From: Enterococcus mundtii
GTDB lineage: Bacteria > Bacillota > Bacilli > Lactobacillales > Enterococcaceae
NCBI RefSeq assembly: GCF_002813755.1
Contig: NZ_CP018061.1
Coordinates: 676,501-740,500, forward strand
DNA length: 64,000 bases
Reading direction: 5' to 3'
Shown: piece after piece, positions 7,804 to 17,080 of the stretch
How the letters are laid out: each line of letters starts with the position of its first letter
Position numbering within the stretch: position 1 is the stretch's first letter
Position numbers and translations under genes: made by a program
The notes under the pieces: model-generated
Databases searched by the model: none
Told to the model about the DNA's origin: nothing
Seen by the model: the letters and a program-made list of their open reading frames with translations, nothing else

Positions 7804-8610
7804 ATGGATTTAAATATTATTCAAGTGATCTTAGTCATCATCGTTGCATTTTTAGCTGGTATGGAAGGAATTCTTGATGAATTTCAATTCCATCAACCAG
7901 TTGTTGCATGTACGTTGATCGGCTTAGTAACTGGAAATCTAGTTCCTTGTCTTATCTTGGGTGGTACATTACAAATGATCGCTTTAGGTTGGGCAAATAT
8001 CGGTGCCGCTGTCGCTCCCGATGCTGCATTGGCATCTGTTGCATCTGCAATTATTTTAGTTTTAGGTGGTCAAGGTTCAGCCGGCGTTTCTTCAGCAATC
8101 GCGATTGCTGTGCCACTTGCTGTTGCTGGTTTATTATTAACAATCATTTGTCGTACGATTGCGACAGCGTTTGTTCATTTGATGGATGCTGCTGCAAAAG
8201 ATGGTAACTTTAGAAAAGTTGAATTATGGCATATCGTTGCTATCTGTATGCAAGGTGTTCGTATTGCGATCCCTGCTGGTTTGATCTTAGCAATCGGTGA
8301 AGGTCCAGTAAGAAGCTTACTTGAATCTATGCCTGTTTGGTTGACAGACGGTTTAGCTATCGGTGGTGGAATGGTCGTTGCTGTAGGTTACGCGATGGTT
8401 ATCAACATGATGGCTACAAAAGAAGTATGGCCATTCTTTGCAATCGGTTTTGTATTGGCAACTGTATCAGAAATCACTCTTATCGGTCTAGGCGCAATCG
8501 GTATTGCTTTAGCTCTTATTTACTTGGCACTTTCTAAACAAGGTGGTTCAGGTAACGGCGGAAGCTCAAATACTGGTGACCCACTAGGCGATATCATCGA
8601 TAACTATTAA
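7804..8610 (+). CDS. mptC: Mannose/glucose PTS EIIC permease
   Basis: A 268-residue polytopic membrane protein, mostly hydrophobic with Gly/Ala-rich helices (VIIVAFLAGMEGILDEFQFHQPVVA at the start is typical of mannose-family EIIC). With MptD it forms the sugar channel. In Listeria, lactococci and enterococci this EIIC/EIID pair is also the receptor of class IIa bacteriocins; that is family knowledge, not seen here. The C-terminal tail is Gly/Ser/Asn-rich (GGSGNGGSSNTGDP). ATG 7804 follows GGAGG. It precedes mptD by 16 bp. Confidence 0.92.
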   Translation: MDLNIIQVILVIIVAFLAGMEGILDEFQFHQPVVACTLIGLVTGNLVPCLILGGTLQMIALGWANIGAAVAPDAALASVASAIILVLGGQGSAGVSSAIAIAVPLAVAGLLLTIICRTIATAFVHLMDAAAKDGNFRKVELWHIVAICMQGVRIAIPAGLILAIGEGPVRSLLESMPVWLTDGLAIGGGMVVAVGYAMVINMMATKEVWPFFAIGFVLATVSEITLIGLGAIGIALALIYLALSKQGGSGNGGSSNTGDPLGDIIDNY

Positions 8611-8626
8611 AGGAGGCGTTCACGAA

Positions 8627-9541
8627 ATGGCAGAAGAAAGAATTCAATTATCTAAAAAAGATCGTATTTCTGTTTGGTTGCGTTCGACTTTCCTTCAAGG
8701 ATCATGGAACTACGAACGTATGCAAAATGGTGGTTGGGCATTCTCAATGATCCCAGCGATCAAAAAATTATATAAAACAAAAGAAGACCGTGCGGCTGCG
8801 TTGACTCGTCATTTAGAGTTCTTCAACACTCACCCATATGTTGCTTCACCAATTCTAGGGGTGACTCTTGCACTGGAAGAAGAACGTGCAAATGGCGCAC
8901 CTGTTGATGACGTTGCGATTCAAGGGGTTAAGGTTGGTATGATGGGACCTTTAGCTGGTATCGGTGATCCAGTCTTCTGGTTTACAGTAAGACCGATCCT
9001 TGGAGCTCTAGCTGCTTCTCTAGCGATGGCTGGAAATATCTTAGGCCCAATCATTTATTTCGTCGCTTGGAATATCATCCGTATGGCATTTATGTGGTAC
9101 ACACAAGAATTCGGCTATAAAGCGGGTTCTAAAATCACAGAAGATTTATCTGGTGGTTTGTTGCAAGACATTACTAAAGGTGCTTCTATCTTAGGTATGT
9201 TCATCTTAGGTTCATTAGTTAACCGTTGGGTATCAATTGGCTTTGCGCCAGTAGTATCAAGCGTTAAACTTGACGAAGGTGCTTACATTGATTGGAGTAG
9301 TTTACCTGCAGGTGCGGAAGGTATCAAGAGTGCGTTGGAACAACAAGCAGCTGGACTTTCTCTATCTGACTACAAAGTAACAACATTACAAGACAACTTA
9401 GATAGCTTGATCCCTGGATTAGCTGCGTTGTTACTAACATTGTTCTGTATGTGGTTACTGAAGAAAAAAGTTTCACCAATCGTTATCATTCTTGGATTAT
9501 TCGTAGTGGGTATTGTTTTCCACTTGATCGGATTAATGTAA
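8627..9541 (+). CDS. mptD: Mannose/glucose PTS EIID permease
   Basis: A 304-residue EIID membrane protein. The N-terminal part is cytosolic (RISVWLRSTFLQGSWNYERMQNGGWAFSMIPAIKKLY, a family hallmark), followed by hydrophobic segments including GMMGPLAGIGDPVFWFTVRPI and a C-terminal pair of helices. It partners MptC in translocation. The region around residues 205-255 (VVSSVKLDEGAYIDWSSLPAG) is the variable extra loop that affects class IIa bacteriocin sensitivity in related systems. AGGAGG precedes ATG 8627. It is the last operon gene before a strong terminator. Confidence 0.92.
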   Translation: MAEERIQLSKKDRISVWLRSTFLQGSWNYERMQNGGWAFSMIPAIKKLYKTKEDRAAALTRHLEFFNTHPYVASPILGVTLALEEERANGAPVDDVAIQGVKVGMMGPLAGIGDPVFWFTVRPILGALAASLAMAGNILGPIIYFVAWNIIRMAFMWYTQEFGYKAGSKITEDLSGGLLQDITKGASILGMFILGSLVNRWVSIGFAPVVSSVKLDEGAYIDWSSLPAGAEGIKSALEQQAAGLSLSDYKVTTLQDNLDSLIPGLAALLLTLFCMWLLKKKVSPIVIILGLFVVGIVFHLIGLM

Positions 9542-9565
9542 TCTAAGGCAATAAAAGACTAAATA

Positions 9566-9609
9566 AGCTGTGACAGAAATCGATCATTGATTTTTGTTGC
9601 AGCTTTTTT
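9566..9609 (+). terminator. Terminator after mptD
   Basis: AGCTG (9566-9570) pairs with CAGCT (9599-9603), with an inner CAGAAATC/GATTTTTG pairing, and six T follow. ManO downstream would then need read-through or its own promoter. Confidence 0.75.
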
Positions 9610-9856
9610 CATAGAATGCGACGAGACTTTACTTCATCTCTCTTCTGATCAAATGGTGGACGATTGTGGAGAACCGTTTGTTAGAGGTAGTATCTATGCT
9701 CGAAAAGGCATACTATTTATGATAAGATGTCTTTGATATAGAAGTAAAAAACGCGAAATTAAGAGTAAGGCTAAACTGAACGAATAGCCAAATCATTGAA
9801 ACGGTACGACTTTTGATTACCGTAACTTTAGATTGATTAGAAATGGAGTGCTTGAA

Positions 9857-10231
9857 ATGGTACAATCGCTGAACACAAAAGTTGACTTAACGATGAATGC
9901 GACATCTTATCTAGGTGTGGCAGAATATGGGAAGATCATGATTGGTGACAAAGGTTTTGAATTTTATAATGATCGTGATGCGCGGAAATTCGTCCAGATT
10001 CCATGGGAAGAGGTGGATGTCGTGATTGCCTCGGTGATGTTCAAAGGAAAATGGATTCCACGTTTTGCGATTCGCACAAAGAAAAACGGAACCTATTCAT
10101 TTTCTGCAAAACATCCCAAGGAAGTTTTGCGAGCAATCCGTAAGTATGTTGACCCAAGTCACATGGTTCGCTCTTTAAGTTTGATCGACGTAGTCAAGCG
10201 AGGCGTAATCGGTATTTTCAAGCGTAAATGA
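9857..10231 (+). CDS. manO: ManO, DUF956 family regulator-like protein
   Basis: A 124-residue soluble protein of the DUF956/ManO family (VDLTMNATSYLGVAEYGKIMIGDKGFEFYN, IPWEEVDVVIASV, FAIRTKKNGTYSFS), found almost only beside mannose PTS operons and proposed to modulate their expression. ATG 9857 follows GGAGTG; an in-frame ATT-type extension to 9833 lacks a site. It is 316 bp after mptD, beyond a terminator, in the position seen in E. faecalis. The molecular role is not settled. Confidence 0.85.
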   Translation: MVQSLNTKVDLTMNATSYLGVAEYGKIMIGDKGFEFYNDRDARKFVQIPWEEVDVVIASVMFKGKWIPRFAIRTKKNGTYSFSAKHPKEVLRAIRKYVDPSHMVRSLSLIDVVKRGVIGIFKRK

Positions 10232-10252
10232 TTTGTAGCTAGCCCTCATCGT

Positions 10253-10282
10253 TTGCTTGCTATTTATTTCTTATGATAAAAT
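10253..10282 (+). promoter_or_regulatory. Promoter of the GlsB-like gene
   Basis: TTGCTT (10253-10258), 18-bp spacer, TAAAAT (10277-10282) preceded by TGA, an extended -10. The start codon is 27 bp further on. Confidence 0.5.
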
Positions 10283-10308
10283 TAAAGAGTAAAGAGGGAG
10301 GTTATACG

Positions 10309-10554
10309 ATGAGTTGGTTATGGACATTGATTGTTGGTGCAATCATTGGAGCGATTGCTGGAGCAATCACAAGTAAAGGAAATTCAATGGGATGCATCAC
10401 AAATATTATTGCTGGTTTGATTGGTTCAACGATCGGTCAAGCGATTTTTGGAAACTGGGGACCAAGCGCTGCTGGTATGGCACTTATTCCATCTATTTTA
10501 GGGGCAGTGATCTTAGTTGCAGTTGTCTCATTTTTCTTTGGTAAAAGATCTTAG
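10309..10554 (+). CDS. GlsB/YeaQ/YmgE-family stress membrane protein
   Basis: An 81-residue very hydrophobic protein with three Gly/Ala-rich helices: WTLIVGAIIGAIAGAI, IIAGLIGSTIGQAIFG and a C-terminal ILGAVILVAVVSFFFG. This is the GlsB/YeaQ/YmgE (transglycosylase-associated) family, associated with general stress in enterococci, where glsB adjoins gls24. Here no gls24 is beside it. ATG 10309 follows GAGGGAGG. It appears monocistronic, with its own promoter and terminator. Mechanism is unknown. Confidence 0.85.
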   Translation: MSWLWTLIVGAIIGAIAGAITSKGNSMGCITNIIAGLIGSTIGQAIFGNWGPSAAGMALIPSILGAVILVAVVSFFFGKRS

Positions 10555-10566
10555 AAATGAAAGTCT

Positions 10567-10609
10567 AAAGCGTTTTGACTTGGGTGGAAAGCTCAAGCCA
10601 AAACGCTTT
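10567..10609 (+). terminator. Hairpin terminator after the GlsB-like gene
   Basis: AAAGCGTTTTG (10567 onward) pairs with CAAAACGCTTT ending at 10609, with an inner CTTG/CAAG stem. The T-run is interrupted (TTTGTTCGTTTC). Confidence 0.65.
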
Positions 10610-10665
10610 GTTCGTTTCTATTGAAGGAATTTATCTTTCCTATGCCTTTAAAAAAGAAAGTTTGC

Positions 10666-10671
10666 TATAAT
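10666..10671 (+). promoter_or_regulatory. Extended -10 promoter of the Xaa-Pro peptidase
   Basis: TATAAT preceded by TGC gives an extended -10 (TGCTATAAT), 36 bp before the start codon. A -35 (TGCCTT, 17 bp upstream) is weak, as usual for extended -10 promoters. Confidence 0.6.
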
Positions 10672-10706
10672 GGTAAAAAGAGTGCAAAGAAAGAAGGAAT
10701 TTACAC

Positions 10707-11771
10707 ATGATGTTACGAGTAGAAAAGTTACGCAAAAAAATGCGAGAAGCGAATCTAGATTCATTTTTAGTGACAAGTCCTTACAATCTCCGCTATTTGA
10801 CTAATTTTACAGGAACCACTGGGTTAGCGGTCATCACATTAGAGAAAGCTTTCTTTATTACGGACTTCCGTTATACAGAACAAGCAGCTGCGCAAGCGCA
10901 AGGTTTTGAGATCATCAAAAATGTTGCACCAATTTTTGAGGAAGTCGCTGATTTGACTCGAAAAGAAGGATTGAAGAATCTAGCGTTTGAAGAACGCACA
11001 GTTTCATTTTTAGAGTATTCAGTATTGGAAGAATTACTTGATGCAGAGTTGATCCCAGTTTCTGATATGATCGAAGAATTGCGTGAAGTAAAAGATGCGG
11101 ACGAACTAGCGGTTATTGAAAAAGCTTGTAGCATCGCTGATATGGCTTATGATCATATCCTTAAAATGATCCAACCAGGGATGACAGAGATCGAGGTCGC
11201 GAATCAATTAGATTTCTATATGCGTTCACTAGGTGCATCAGGTGTGTCTTTTGAAACCATCGTGGCAAGTGGTGTTCGTTCAGCAATGCCACACGGAGTG
11301 GCTAGCCAAAAGATCATTGAACAAGGGGATTTGATCACGATCGATTTTGGTTGCTACTATGAAGGATACGTTTCTGACATGACACGTACGTTTGCAATCG
11401 GCGATCCAGGAGAACAATTGAAAGAAATCTATCAAATAGTTTTAGATGCCCAATTGGCAGTTCTAGAAGCGGCTAAACCTGGAGTGACAGGTATCCAACT
11501 TGATGCAGTAGCAAGAGACTACATCAGCAAATACGGTTATGGGGAAGCATTTGGGCATTCCACTGGCCATGGTATCGGCTTAGAGATCCATGAAGGTCCT
11601 AATGTATCTGCGCGAGCAGAGAAACCATTTGTTGTGGGTAATGTCATTACAGATGAACCAGGAATCTACTTACCAGGAATCGGTGGTGTCCGGATCGAAG
11701 ATGACTTATTGATCACTGCTGAAGGAAACCGGGTATTGACTCACTCACCAAAAGAATTGATTATTTTATGA
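10707..11771 (+). CDS. pepP: Xaa-Pro aminopeptidase/dipeptidase, M24 family
   Basis: A 354-residue cytosolic metallopeptidase that splits X-Pro bonds in peptides. The N-terminal creatinase-like domain spans about 1-125; the pita-bread catalytic domain follows with metal ligands Asp in TIDFGCYYEGYVSDMTRTF, His in GHSTGHGIGLEIHE, and Glu in TDEPGIYLPG and VRIEDD. Length is normal for the short M24B type. Two ATGs stand in tandem (10707 and 10710); AAGGAATTT lies upstream. It opens the run leading to nusB, folD and recN. In many Firmicutes efp follows this gene, but not here. Confidence 0.88.
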   Translation: MMLRVEKLRKKMREANLDSFLVTSPYNLRYLTNFTGTTGLAVITLEKAFFITDFRYTEQAAAQAQGFEIIKNVAPIFEEVADLTRKEGLKNLAFEERTVSFLEYSVLEELLDAELIPVSDMIEELREVKDADELAVIEKACSIADMAYDHILKMIQPGMTEIEVANQLDFYMRSLGASGVSFETIVASGVRSAMPHGVASQKIIEQGDLITIDFGCYYEGYVSDMTRTFAIGDPGEQLKEIYQIVLDAQLAVLEAAKPGVTGIQLDAVARDYISKYGYGEAFGHSTGHGIGLEIHEGPNVSARAEKPFVVGNVITDEPGIYLPGIGGVRIEDDLLITAEGNRVLTHSPKELIIL

Positions 11772-11928
11772 TAATCAGCGTTTTTCAACAAATGTAAATG
11801 TCGAAACTCAGACTTTGTTATAGAAAATGGGCTCATTTAATGATACACTATAAGAGAAATCAAGCGATTGTAAACGGCGCGTTTTTTCACGCATGACTGA
11901 TTTACAGGCGACAGTTTTCCTAGGTACA

Positions 11929-11962
11929 TGACATCGCTTTTGAAGTGAAAGATGTACGTAGG
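11929..11962 (+). other. Leader hairpin before the Asp23-nusB genes
   Basis: CCTAGGTACAT (11929-11939) and ATGTACGTAGG (11952-11962) form an 11-bp stem with one mismatch; the following AAAAGGAGG is the ribosome binding site of the Asp23-family gene. No T-run follows, so this may be a 5' leader structure or protein site rather than a terminator. Confidence 0.4.
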
Positions 11963-11983
11963 CAAAAGGAGGAATAAATAAAA

Positions 11984-12409
11984 ATGGCAGACGAAAAAAA
12001 CTTAGTCTTACATGCTAATCAAGATTTAGGAGAAATCGTGATTGCACCAGAAGTGATCGAAGTCATTATCGGTATTGCAGCTTCTAAAGTCGAAGGGGTC
12101 TACGGAATGCGTGGGACTTTTGCTAGCAATGTCACAGAATTGCTAGGTCGCGCAGCGCATGGTAAAGGTGTATATTTAGTCAATGACGAAGAAGGTTTGA
12201 AAGTTGACTTATATTGTTATTTAGAATATGGCGTATCAGTACCAAAAGTAGCGATGGAAATGCAGGATCGTGTTCACCAAGAAGTACTGTTCATGACCGA
12301 CATTGCATTAGCTGAAGTCAATATCCATGTCGTAGCAGTTGTACCAGAAAAATTGGAACAACCAGCAATCGATGAACTTTTTGAGGACGAAGAGGAAGAA
12401 AATGAATAA
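11984..12409 (+). CDS. Asp23/Gls24-family envelope stress protein (YqhY type)
   Basis: A 141-residue protein of the Asp23 (DUF322) family: GEIVIAPEVIEVIIGIAASKVEGVYGMRGTF and VPKVAMEMQDRVHQEVLFMTDIALAEVNIHVVAV are the two conserved blocks, with an acidic tail of Asp/Glu. The position directly before nusB marks it as the YqhY-type member, linked in Bacillus to fatty acid synthesis control (acetyl-CoA carboxylase). AAAAGGAGG precedes ATG 11984. Its last 8 bp overlap nusB, so translation is coupled. Confidence 0.88.
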   Translation: MADEKNLVLHANQDLGEIVIAPEVIEVIIGIAASKVEGVYGMRGTFASNVTELLGRAAHGKGVYLVNDEEGLKVDLYCYLEYGVSVPKVAMEMQDRVHQEVLFMTDIALAEVNIHVVAVVPEKLEQPAIDELFEDEEEENE

Positions 12410-12851
12410 AGAGTTATCAAGACACGAGATCCGCGAGATGGCATTACAGGCATTGTTCCCATTAGATTTTAACACTGATCTGACAAAAGAAGATGCAATT
12501 TTCAATGCGATCGAGTTGGACCATCAAGAGATGATCAATGAAGAGCAATCAGAATTTGTTCCAGTATATCTAGACACACTAGTTGGTGGCGTCTGTGCAA
12601 AAAAAGCATCGTTAGACACGATCATCGAAAAGCATTTAAAAAATAATTGGCGGATCAACCGCATTTCCAAAATGGATCTGATTATTTTAAGAATCGCGAT
12701 TTTCGAAATGATGTACGTGGATGACGTGCCTGCAACTGTTGCATTGAATGAAGCAATCGAGTTAGCTAAAACATTCAGTGACGACCGTTCACGTAAATTT
12801 GTAAATGGTATGTTATCGAATGTGTTAAAAGAATTAGAAGCTGGGGCGTAA
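12402..12851 (+). CDS. nusB: Transcription antitermination factor NusB
   Basis: A 149-residue all-helical RNA-binding protein that joins NusE (S10) on boxA for antitermination of rRNA operons. Conserved blocks are SRHEIREMALQALF at the N-terminus, NWRINRISKMDLIILRIAIFEMMYVDDVPATVALNEAIELAKTFSDDRSRKFVNGMLSNV at the C-terminus. ATG 12402 overlaps the Asp23-family stop and has GAGGAAG upstream; the longer frame starting at 12339 lies inside the previous gene and is rejected. Confidence 0.93.
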   Translation: MNKELSRHEIREMALQALFPLDFNTDLTKEDAIFNAIELDHQEMINEEQSEFVPVYLDTLVGGVCAKKASLDTIIEKHLKNNWRINRISKMDLIILRIAIFEMMYVDDVPATVALNEAIELAKTFSDDRSRKFVNGMLSNVLKELEAGA

Positions 12852-12911
12852 GTCCTAGCTTTTTTCTATGATAGTTAGTAAATCTGGTTATGTTACAAGT
12901 GGTTTATATGG

Positions 12912-12917
12912 TAGAAT
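12912..12917 (+). promoter_or_regulatory. Extended -10 promoter of folD
   Basis: TAGAAT preceded by TGG, with TTATGT 18 bp upstream as a weak -35; it lies 29 bp before the folD start, in a 94-bp gap after nusB. Confidence 0.45.
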
Positions 12918-12945
12918 GAAAGCAAAAATATCTGGGAGTGATCGT

Positions 12946-13800
12946 ATGTCAGAATTGATGAATGGAAAAGAATTAGCAGAAAAAATGCAAGCAGAACTTG
13001 CGTTAAAAGTAAAAGAGCTTAACGAACGACAGATCAATCCCGGATTAGTTGTTTTATTAGTTGGAGAAAATCCAGCAAGTCAAGTCTATGTTCGTAACAA
13101 AGAACGAGTTGCGAATCAATTAGGTATTTATTCAAAAGTAGAGCGTTATAGTCAAACAATCTCCGAAGATGAGCTTCTAAATGAAATTGAAAAATATAAC
13201 AAGGATCCACGGTTCCATGGAATCCTTGTACAATTGCCTTTACCAAAACATATTGATGAAGAGAAAGTGTTATTAGCAATCGATCCTAAAAAAGATGTTG
13301 ATGGCTTCCATCCATTGAATCTAGGACGTTTATTTGCAGGGAATCCTGATAAGATCCCTTGTACGCCTTATGGAATCATGAAGATGTTTGAGGCATATGA
13401 TATTGATTTGACTGGCAAGCGTGCAGTAGTGATCGGTCGCAGTAATATTGTCGGTAAACCCATGGCGCAACTTTTGTTGATGGCTGATGCGACGGTCACC
13501 ATTGCTCATTCAAAAACGAAAGACCTTGCAGCGTTAACTCGTGAAGCAGACATACTCGTAGTGGCTATTGGGCGTGGCCATTTTGTGACAAAAGACTTTG
13601 TCAAACCAGGGGCGGTAGTTGTCGATGTGGGGATGAATCGTGATGAGAATGGAAAACTGATCGGCGATGTCAAATTTGATGAAGTCGCTCCTCTTGCAAG
13701 CTATATCACGCCTGTCCCTAAAGGAGTAGGTCCAATGACGATCACGATGTTGATGGCACAAACGGTCCAATCAGCTGAAGCAGAGCGAGGAGAGTTATGA
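12946..13800 (+). CDS. folD: Bifunctional methylenetetrahydrofolate dehydrogenase/cyclohydrolase
   Basis: A 284-residue enzyme interconverting methylene-, methenyl- and 10-formyl-tetrahydrofolate with NADP. Signature blocks: [14 protein letters not shown] (catalytic Lys region), [26 protein letters not shown], the Rossmann site [17 protein letters not shown], and [15 protein letters not shown] at the end. ATG 12946 has GGGAGTG upstream; ATG 12958 is an alternative. The frame upstream to 12868 contains the promoter and is not coding. It overlaps xseA by 4 bp. Confidence 0.94.
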   Translation: MSELMNGKELAEKMQAELALKVKELNERQINPGLVVLLVGENPASQVYVRNKERVANQLGIYSKVERYSQTISEDELLNEIEKYNKDPRFHGILVQLPLPKHIDEEKVLLAIDPKKDVDGFHPLNLGRLFAGNPDKIPCTPYGIMKMFEAYDIDLTGKRAVVIGRSNIVGKPMAQLLLMADATVTIAHSKTKDLAALTREADILVVAIGRGHFVTKDFVKPGAVVVDVGMNRDENGKLIGDVKFDEVAPLASYITPVPKGVGPMTITMLMAQTVQSAEAERGEL

Positions 13801-15137
13801 CGCAAGAATATTTAACAGTTACCACCTTAACCAAATATTTAAAACGAAAATTTGAAGCAGACCCATATCTGGAAAGAGTTTATCTAACTGGTGAAATCTC
13901 AAATTTCCGTATGCGAGCGAATGCGCATCAATATTTCAGTTTAAAAGATGATCACGCAAAAATCTCTGCGATCATGTTCAAAGGTGCTTTCCAAAAGTTA
14001 CGTTTTCAACCAAAAGAGGGCATGAAAGTGTTGGTGATTGGTCGGATCTCCCTTTACGAAGCCAGCGGTTCTTATCAAATTTACGTGGAACATATGGAGC
14101 CAGATGGTGTTGGTGCGTTATACCAAGAGCTAGAAGAACGAAAAGAAAAATTGATGAAAGAAGGTCTATTTGCTGGACCTAAAATGGCATTGCCGAGATT
14201 TCCAAAACGCATCGCCGTTTTAACAAGTCCTAGTGGTGCGGTCATTCGTGATATTATCACGACGGTCAAACGCCGTTACCCAATCGCGCAACTTGTTTTG
14301 TTCCCAACTGTTGTGCAAGGAAACCAAGCAGCAGATGATGTCGTCCGCAATATCCAACGCGTTGAAGCGTTAGGAAATTTTGATACAATGATCATCGGAC
14401 GTGGTGGTGGTTCGATCGAGGATCTTTGGCCTTTCAACGAAGAACGGGTGGCTCGTGCGATTTATCAAGCAAAAACACCGAGCATCTCTTCTGTCGGTCA
14501 TGAGACAGATACGACGATTGCTGACTTAGTGGCTGATGTTCGAGCAGCGACACCGACAGCAGCAGCTGAGTTGGCTGTTCCAGTATTATCGGAAGAGTTG
14601 ATGCGGATCAAGGAAAGACAAGCCCGCTTAGAGCAAGGGTTTTTACGCCAGATCCAACGAAAACAAGAGCGGTTTGCCCGCTCAAGACAATCCTATGTCT
14701 TTCGCCAACCTGAACGTCTCTACGAGGGACAAACGATCAAACTAGATCAATTGCGGCAACGCTTGTATCAAGCAACGCAACAAATTTACCATGCAAAAGA
14801 AAAACAAACCATGACCTTAAGTCATCAGTTGCAACAAGTTGCACCCATTTATCGAGTGAAATCAGCCAAGCAAGAAACAAGCTACTTAGAAAAACGACTA
14901 GAAGAAAAAATGTACCAATATATGCAACAACAGCAACAAAAGTTTCAACAGACGGTTCAATCACTTGATTTACTTAGTCCTTTAAAAATCATGGGTAGAG
15001 GGTATAGTTACACCACGTTGCATGATCAAGTGGCAAAAAGTGTCGATGAGATCCAAGTCGGTGATGAGTTAGTCATTCATTATGCAGATGGACAGGTCAA
15101 AGGTAAAGTGGAACAGATCAAAAAGGAGACAGAATAA
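13797..15137 (+). CDS. xseA: Exodeoxyribonuclease VII large subunit
   Basis: A 446-residue catalytic subunit degrading single-stranded DNA with XseB. An N-terminal OB fold ([23 protein letters not shown]) is followed by the nuclease domain ([58 protein letters not shown]) and a long Gln/Lys-rich coiled coil (about 275-390). ATG 13797 overlaps the folD stop as ATGA. xseB follows 1 bp after its stop. Confidence 0.94.
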   Translation: MTQEYLTVTTLTKYLKRKFEADPYLERVYLTGEISNFRMRANAHQYFSLKDDHAKISAIMFKGAFQKLRFQPKEGMKVLVIGRISLYEASGSYQIYVEHMEPDGVGALYQELEERKEKLMKEGLFAGPKMALPRFPKRIAVLTSPSGAVIRDIITTVKRRYPIAQLVLFPTVVQGNQAADDVVRNIQRVEALGNFDTMIIGRGGGSIEDLWPFNEERVARAIYQAKTPSISSVGHETDTTIADLVADVRAATPTAAAELAVPVLSEELMRIKERQARLEQGFLRQIQRKQERFARSRQSYVFRQPERLYEGQTIKLDQLRQRLYQATQQIYHAKEKQTMTLSHQLQQVAPIYRVKSAKQETSYLEKRLEEKMYQYMQQQQQKFQQTVQSLDLLSPLKIMGRGYSYTTLHDQVAKSVDEIQVGDELVIHYADGQVKGKVEQIKKETE

Positions 15138-15138
15138 G

Positions 15139-15366
15139 ATGGCAAATCCAACATTTGAAGAATCATTGCAAGAATTAGAAAAAATCGTCATGCAATTAGA
15201 GCAAGGAGATGTTCCTTTAGAATCAGCGTTAGATGCGTTTAAAAGAGGGATGGAATTAAGTAAGCAATGTCAAGATACTCTTTCTAAAGCAGAAGAAACC
15301 CTCACAAAAATGATGACTGAGACGAATGAAGAGATCACTTTTGACGAGAAAGAGGGGACACAATGA
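15139..15366 (+). CDS. xseB: Exodeoxyribonuclease VII small subunit
   Basis: A 75-residue helical protein (FEESLQELEKIVMQLEQGDVPLESALDAFKRGMELSKQCQDTLSKAE), the standard XseB hairpin that binds the XseA coiled coil. AAAAGGAGAC lies before ATG 15139; the frame reaching back to 15082 runs inside xseA. Its stop overlaps the ispA start as ATGA, coupling repair and isoprenoid genes in one transcript. Confidence 0.93.
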   Translation: MANPTFEESLQELEKIVMQLEQGDVPLESALDAFKRGMELSKQCQDTLSKAEETLTKMMTETNEEITFDEKEGTQ

Positions 15367-16250
15367 ATCTAACCGATTTTTCTGCGACTCACCTTCCTTT
15401 GGTAGAAGAAGAAATGGTTTCTTTCATTACGGAATATACTTCGGATGAACGCTTAAAAGAAAGTATGATCTATTCGATCCATGCAGGAGGGAAAAGAATC
15501 CGTCCACTTGCTTTATTAGCAACCGTGGCTTCTTTTGATGCCAAGATCGATACTTCAGCTTATCAAGTGGCAGCAGCATTAGAGATGATCCATACGTATT
15601 CATTGATCCATGATGATCTTCCAGCAATGGATAACGACGACCTGCGTCGAGGAAAACCAACCAATCATAAAGTCTATGGGGAGGCAATCGCAATTTTAGC
15701 AGGGGATGGATTATTGACGGGTGCCTTCCAGTTGATCAGCATGACCCACTTAGCGAACTCACCAAAATTGTTATTATTGCAACAATTGGCTGTTAGTGCT
15801 GGGACACAAGGCATGGTTGCAGGACAAGCGGCAGATATCCAAGGAGAAACGAAAGATTTGACGCTAGAAGAACTAGCATTGATCCATGAACGAAAGACTG
15901 GACGTTTGATACGTTATGCTTTGCTAGCAGGTGGGATTTTAGCAGAACAACCAGAAGAAGTTTTGTTACAATTGCAACAAATTGCCGCTCATCTTGGGTT
16001 AGCTTTTCAGATCCGTGATGATTTATTGGATGTGACTAGTACGACAGAAGCATTAGGAAAAACAGCTGGCAAGGATGAACGAGCGGATAAAAATACGTAT
16101 CCACGCTTATTAGGGATCGAGCAGACAAGAGCTGCGTTACAACGAGAAATCCATTCCGCCAATAGGATCATTGCCGAGTTAGAACAAGAAGTTTGTTCAT
16201 TTGATGGAGAGAGTCTTCGTCAGTTGGTCAAACGATTTGATGAGAAGTGA
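15363..16250 (+). CDS. ispA: Farnesyl diphosphate synthase (short-chain polyprenyl synthase)
   Basis: A 295-residue trans-prenyltransferase condensing IPP with DMAPP/GPP to make FPP, precursor of undecaprenyl phosphate for the wall genes further right. The first Asp-rich motif is HDDLPAMDNDDLRRGKPTNH and the second QIRDDLLDVTS; GGKRIRPLALLA and AGDGLLTGAF are also typical. ATG 15363 overlaps the xseB stop. The position between xseB and tlyA is the usual Firmicute order. Confidence 0.92.
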   Translation: MNLTDFSATHLPLVEEEMVSFITEYTSDERLKESMIYSIHAGGKRIRPLALLATVASFDAKIDTSAYQVAAALEMIHTYSLIHDDLPAMDNDDLRRGKPTNHKVYGEAIAILAGDGLLTGAFQLISMTHLANSPKLLLLQQLAVSAGTQGMVAGQAADIQGETKDLTLEELALIHERKTGRLIRYALLAGGILAEQPEEVLLQLQQIAAHLGLAFQIRDDLLDVTSTTEALGKTAGKDERADKNTYPRLLGIEQTRAALQREIHSANRIIAELEQEVCSFDGESLRQLVKRFDEK

Positions 16251-16258
16251 GGAAGAGG

Positions 16259-17080
16259 ATGGAAAAAGAACGAGTAGATGTATTAGCCGTCAAACAAGGG
16301 CTATTTGAAACAAGGGAACAAGCAAAACGTTCCGTGATGGCAGGATTGATCTATAATGAGAAAAATGAACGTTTTGATAAACCAGGAGAAAAAATCCCCG
16401 TTAGTAGTGAATTAAAAGTCAAAGGTAAAAAATTGCCGTATGTTTCTCGTGGTGGGTTGAAACTAGAAAAAGCATTAAAACAATTTGATCTAACAGTCAA
16501 AGATAAAGTATTGCTTGATATTGGGGCATCCACAGGAGGGTTTACCGATGCTGCCTTACAAAATGGAGCAAAAATGAGCTATGCCTTAGATGTAGGCTAC
16601 AATCAGTTAGCATGGAAAATCAGACAAGATCCAAAAGTGGTCGTGATGGAACGTGTCAACTTTCGTTATGCAAAACCTGAAGACTTTGATCAAGGTGTGC
16701 CAGAAGTCGCTGTCATTGATGTATCATTCATTTCTTTGAAGCTGATGCTACCGCCATTACATGCAATTTTGAAACCAGAGGGTGAAGTAATTGCATTGAT
16801 CAAACCACAATTTGAAGCAGGTAGAGAAGCGGTCGGTAAAAATGGTATTGTTCGAGAAGCGACAACCCATCAACAAGTCATCGAACAAATTTTGACTTTT
16901 GCCACAGAGCAAGGGTTTGATGTATTAGATCTAAGTTACTCTCCTATTACAGGTGGAGAGGGAAATATTGAATTTTTAGCGCACTTAAAAAAAGTATCAG
17001 ATAAAGGAACGATCTATGCGAACGTTGATCCAGCTCACATCGTTGAAATGGCTCATGAACAATTCACGCATAAGCGGTAG
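16259..17080 (+). CDS. tlyA: TlyA-type rRNA 2'-O-methyltransferase
   Basis: A 273-residue protein with an N-terminal S4 RNA-binding domain (KERVDVLAVKQGLFETREQAKRSVMAGLIY) and an FtsJ/RrmJ-like SAM methyltransferase domain (LLDIGASTGGFTDAALQNGA, ALDVGYNQLAWKI, VIDVSFISLKLML, ALIKPQFEAGR). Relatives methylate rRNA and were once called hemolysins. ATG 16259 has GAGGA at a normal distance; the GTG at 16247 overlaps ispA's stop and is less likely. It ends the xse-ispA run; argR follows after 99 bp. Confidence 0.9.
   Translation: MEKERVDVLAVKQGLFETREQAKRSVMAGLIYNEKNERFDKPGEKIPVSSELKVKGKKLPYVSRGGLKLEKALKQFDLTVKDKVLLDIGASTGGFTDAALQNGAKMSYALDVGYNQLAWKIRQDPKVVVMERVNFRYAKPEDFDQGVPEVAVIDVSFISLKLMLPPLHAILKPEGEVIALIKPQFEAGREAVGKNGIVREATTHQQVIEQILTFATEQGFDVLDLSYSPITGGEGNIEFLAHLKKVSDKGTIYANVDPAHIVEMAHEQFTHKR

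Noticed and set aside
7908..8207. 99-residue Cys/Arg-rich frame
   Set aside because: Shadow of mptC in another frame; composition is an artefact of Ala/Ile-rich membrane codons.
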